From NCBI GenBank assembly GCA_009787675.1, contig WQSU01000106.1, forward strand, positions 1 through 8,343: 8,343 nt of DNA. The letters run 5' to 3'. A program made the position numbers and the translations under genes. The DNA is from Lentimicrobiaceae bacterium. GTDB lineage: Bacteria > Bacteroidota > Bacteroidia > Bacteroidales > WCHB1-69. Below the pieces are notes generated by a model. It worked only from the letters and a program-made list of their open reading frames with translations. It made no database searches and had not been told where the DNA came from. Of this stretch, positions 6,772 to 8,343 are shown in pieces (the first letter of the stretch is position 1; each line of letters opens with the position of its first letter).

Positions 6772-8206
6772 AATAAATACGATCTACTTTTTGGGTATTG
6801 GCGGCATTGGCATGAGCGCCTTAGCCCGCTTTTTCCTGCTACAAGGCAAGCAGGTTTTTGGCTACGACCTTACCCCAACGGAAATTACTTCGCAACTCAC
6901 GGCAGCCGGTGCACAAATTCACTATGAGGAAGCAATAAACCAAATACCGGAAGGCGTTGATGTTGTCATTTACACCCCAGCAGTTCCTAAAGAACATAAA
7001 GAATATCAATATTTTGTACAGCAAAAAACGCCTATACTAAAACGTTCAGAAGTTTTGGGCATGATTTGTAGCCACTACCCAACCATAGCCATTGCAGGAA
7101 CACACGGCAAGACAACAACAACAGCAGCCGTAACGCAGATTCTTGGTGATGAAATGTCAACCACCTCTCATTCCTCACCTCTCATTCCTGATGAAGCAGA
7201 AGGGAGAAAGCAGAAACCAGAAGGGGGAATATTAGCTTTTATTGGGGGAATTGCAAAGAATTTTGTGACAAATTTTGTTTGTGACAATGGCTTTAATACA
7301 GTGGTGGTGGAGGCGGATGAGTTCGACCGTTCGTTTTTGACACTACACCCGCAAGTGGCAATAATCACCTCCATGGATGCCGACCACTTGGATATTTATG
7401 GAGACCACCAACATCTCAAAGAATCCTTCCAACTCTTTGCCAACCAAATACAACCCGACGGCGCTTTAATCATTTACGATCAAATTGCCCATCAAATCAC
7501 CCACCCCCACAAAATCACCTACGGCTTTTCTCCCCAATCTCACTACCAAATTACCAACCTTCAACATTTCCCCACCCAAACCACCTTCACCTTAGCCCTA
7601 AACCACCTACCCATAGCCACTAATCACTTATCACTAACCACTAACCTCCCCGGCACCCACAACACCCTCAACGCCGTTGCCGCCCTTGCCGCCACTCTTG
7701 AATTTTCTTTGTGGAAAAATCCGAAAGCCGACATTGCCCAATTGTTTGAACATATTAAAGAAAAAATAGCCGGTTTTTCAGGCGTGAAACGTCGTTTTGA
7801 CATTCGCATCCAACGTGATGATTTTGTGTATATTGACGACTATGCGCATCATCCTGAGGAGATTCGGGCATTTTTGGATGCGGTGAAGAAAAGTTTTCCT
7901 GCTAAGAAACTCACCGGCATTTTTCAACCTCATCTTTATTCAAGAACCCGAGATTTTGCTAAGGAGTTCGCCCATGCGTTAGATGTTTTAGATGAGATTA
8001 TTTTATTGGATATCTATCCTGCAAGAGAACAGCCCATTGCAGGCATAACCTCTCATTTTCTATTGTCGCTCATAAAAAATGAAAATAAAAAACTACTTAA
8101 AAAAGAGGAACTTTTACCATACATACAAAAAAACAAACCGGAAGTCCTGCTCACCATGGGCGCCGGAGATATAGATCGGTGTGTTGAAATGTTTGAATCA
8201 ATCTAA
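6758..8206 (+). CDS. murC: UDP-N-acetylmuramate--L-alanine ligase, with repeat-derived insertions
   Basis: MurC adds L-alanine to UDP-MurNAc using ATP, the first step of the peptidoglycan stem peptide, in the cytosol. All three Mur-ligase domains are intact: N-terminal UDP-binding domain with FLGIGGIGMS (11-20); ATPase domain with the P-loop AGTHGKTT (113-120), VEADEFDRSF (184-193), DADH (207-210) and LPGTHNTLNA (297-306); and C-terminal domain with DDYAHHPEEI (360-369), FQPHLYSRTRDF (389-400) and YPAREQPIAG (420-429). At 482 residues it exceeds the usual 450-460. The excess lies between the helix after the P-loop and the AFIGG strand: residues about 133-158 (rich in S, P, E, K, G) where relatives have a short turn. 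That loop is encoded by heptanucleotide repeats, and residues 282-297 by a second array. The frame stays open, so the enzyme is probably functional. ATG 6758 overlaps lpxB by 14 nt. murG and ftsQ, its usual dcw neighbours, are absent. Confidence 0.97.
   Translation: MTLDKINTIYFLGIGGIGMSALARFFLLQGKQVFGYDLTPTEITSQLTAAGAQIHYEEAINQIPEGVDVVIYTPAVPKEHKEYQYFVQQKTPILKRSEVLGMICSHYPTIAIAGTHGKTTTTAAVTQILGDEMSTTSHSSPLIPDEAEGRKQKPEGGILAFIGGIAKNFVTNFVCDNGFNTVVVEADEFDRSFLTLHPQVAIITSMDADHLDIYGDHQHLKESFQLFANQIQPDGALIIYDQIAHQITHPHKITYGFSPQSHYQITNLQHFPTQTTFTLALNHLPIATNHLSLTTNLPGTHNTLNAVAALAATLEFSLWKNPKADIAQLFEHIKEKIAGFSGVKRRFDIRIQRDDFVYIDDYAHHPEEIRAFLDAVKKSFPAKKLTGIFQPHLYSRTRDFAKEFAHALDVLDEIILLDIYPAREQPIAGITSHFLLSLIKNENKKLLKKEELLPYIQKNKPEVLLTMGAGDIDRCVEMFESI
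7162..7229 (+). repeat. Two adjacent heptanucleotide tandem arrays inside murC
   Basis: Positions 7162-7189 read as four exact 7-mers, CACCTCT / CATTCCT / CACCTCT / CATTCCT, which is a perfect 14-bp unit twice. After a 5-nt spacer GATGA, 7195-7229 reads AGCAGAA / GGGAGAA / AGCAGAA / ACCAGAA / GGGGGAA, five 7-mers sharing the last three bases GAA. The first block is 24/28 pyrimidine and the second 31/35 purine on the coding strand. Together they encode residues 135-158, a loop that other MurC proteins lack. Short heptamer tandem repeats are known in cyanobacterial genomes (STRR sequences); similar ones in Bacteroidota are my recollection, not something I can verify here. Confidence 0.85.
7602..7646 (+). 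repeat. Heptanucleotide tandem array (consensus AYCACTA) inside murC
   Basis: The clear core is GCCACTA / ATCACTT / ATCACTA / ACCACTA from 7616 to 7643, followed by a partial ACC. Two degenerate units precede it in the same phase, ACCACCT (7602-7608) and ACCCATA (7609-7615), each matching the consensus at 5 of 7 bases. It encodes residues 282-297, directly before the conserved LPGTHN motif. The unit sequence differs from the arrays at 7162-7229 but the 7-bp period is the same. It lies in the G-poor segment of murC. Confidence 0.75.
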
Positions 8207-8255
8207 CTAACATTGAGAAAGAGGGCGGTGCGGCAGAAGAAGAATTTCTATAGAA

Positions 8256-8300
8256 GCATTGTTTGCGATTTTTCGCTTCGCTCAAAATGACAAACAATGC
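8256..8300. repeat. Palindromic REP-like element after murC
   Basis: GCATTGTTTG at 8256-8265 is the exact reverse complement of CAAACAATGC at 8291-8300. Inside, after a 2x2 mismatch, ATTTT (8268-8272) can pair with AAAAT (8284-8288), leaving an 11-nt loop rich in CGCTTCGC. The core (8267-8292) resembles the TTCGCTTCGCTC...ATGACA motif found in dispersed intergenic repeats of several bacterial phyla; that resemblance is from memory. It lies 49 nt after the murC stop and could stabilise the operon's 3' end, but no T-run follows. The remaining bases of 8207-8343 hold no gene I can support. Confidence 0.65.
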
Positions 8301-8343
8301 GTATTTCTGAGCACGCGGCGGCGGTTAATGCTATGCTTTTGCG

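Noticed and set aside
7162..7229. CRISPR array
   Set aside because: Units are 7 bp with no spacers and lie inside an intact reading frame.
7162..7229. Phase-variable switch in murC
   Set aside because: The units are degenerate rather than identical, and loss of frame would inactivate an essential enzyme; length change in steps of 21 bp is more plausible than on/off switching.

Overview
The window looks like a chromosomal housekeeping segment from a member of the Bacteroidota. The signs are a BatB-type von Willebrand A protein, genes with no recognisable Shine-Dalgarno sequences, a TACTTTCG promoter element close to the Bacteroidota -7 consensus TAnnTTTG, lipid A synthesis (Gram-negative), and moderate-to-low GC. 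The family within the phylum cannot be fixed by eye. There is no phage, transposase, CRISPR array, toxin-antitoxin pair or defence gene, and I see no undescribed multi-gene system.

Layout. (1) Positions 2-640, plus strand: the 3' part of an unrecognised gene whose frame is open to the window edge, followed by an AT-rich terminator-like hairpin. (2) 716-2002, minus strand: metK (S-adenosylmethionine synthase), convergent with the first gene. (3) 2003-2213: divergent regulatory gap. (4) 2214-3381, plus strand: a two-gene unit of an orphan NuoE/HndA-like [2Fe-2S] thioredoxin-fold subunit and rpe (ribulose-phosphate 3-epimerase). (5) 3382-3547: gap with an imperfect hairpin and a good Bacteroidota-type promoter. 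(6) 3548-8206, plus strand: a tightly packed five-gene run tsaC-coaD-batB-lpxB-murC, with spacings of 2, 6 and 3 nt and then a 14-nt overlap, very likely one transcript. (7) 8207-8343: a palindromic REP-like element and nothing coding.

The long operon joins tRNA t6A modification (tsaC) and coenzyme A synthesis (coaD) to cell-envelope functions: a membrane-anchored VWA protein (batB), the lipid A disaccharide step (lpxB) and the first amino-acid addition to the peptidoglycan precursor (murC). LpxB and MurC both use UDP-GlcNAc-derived substrates. murC has no murG or ftsQ beside it, so it seems separated from the usual dcw cluster.

The most unusual signal is inside murC. Two sites hold degenerate 7-bp tandem repeats in three sequence families. 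One site lies just after the P-loop and encodes an extra loop of about 20-25 residues; the other lies just before the conserved PGTHN motif. Next to the second site is a stretch with almost no G on the coding strand (7501-7620: 4 G against 56 C by hand count). The second notable item is the palindromic element after murC, with perfect 10-bp arms around a GCTTCGC-type core.
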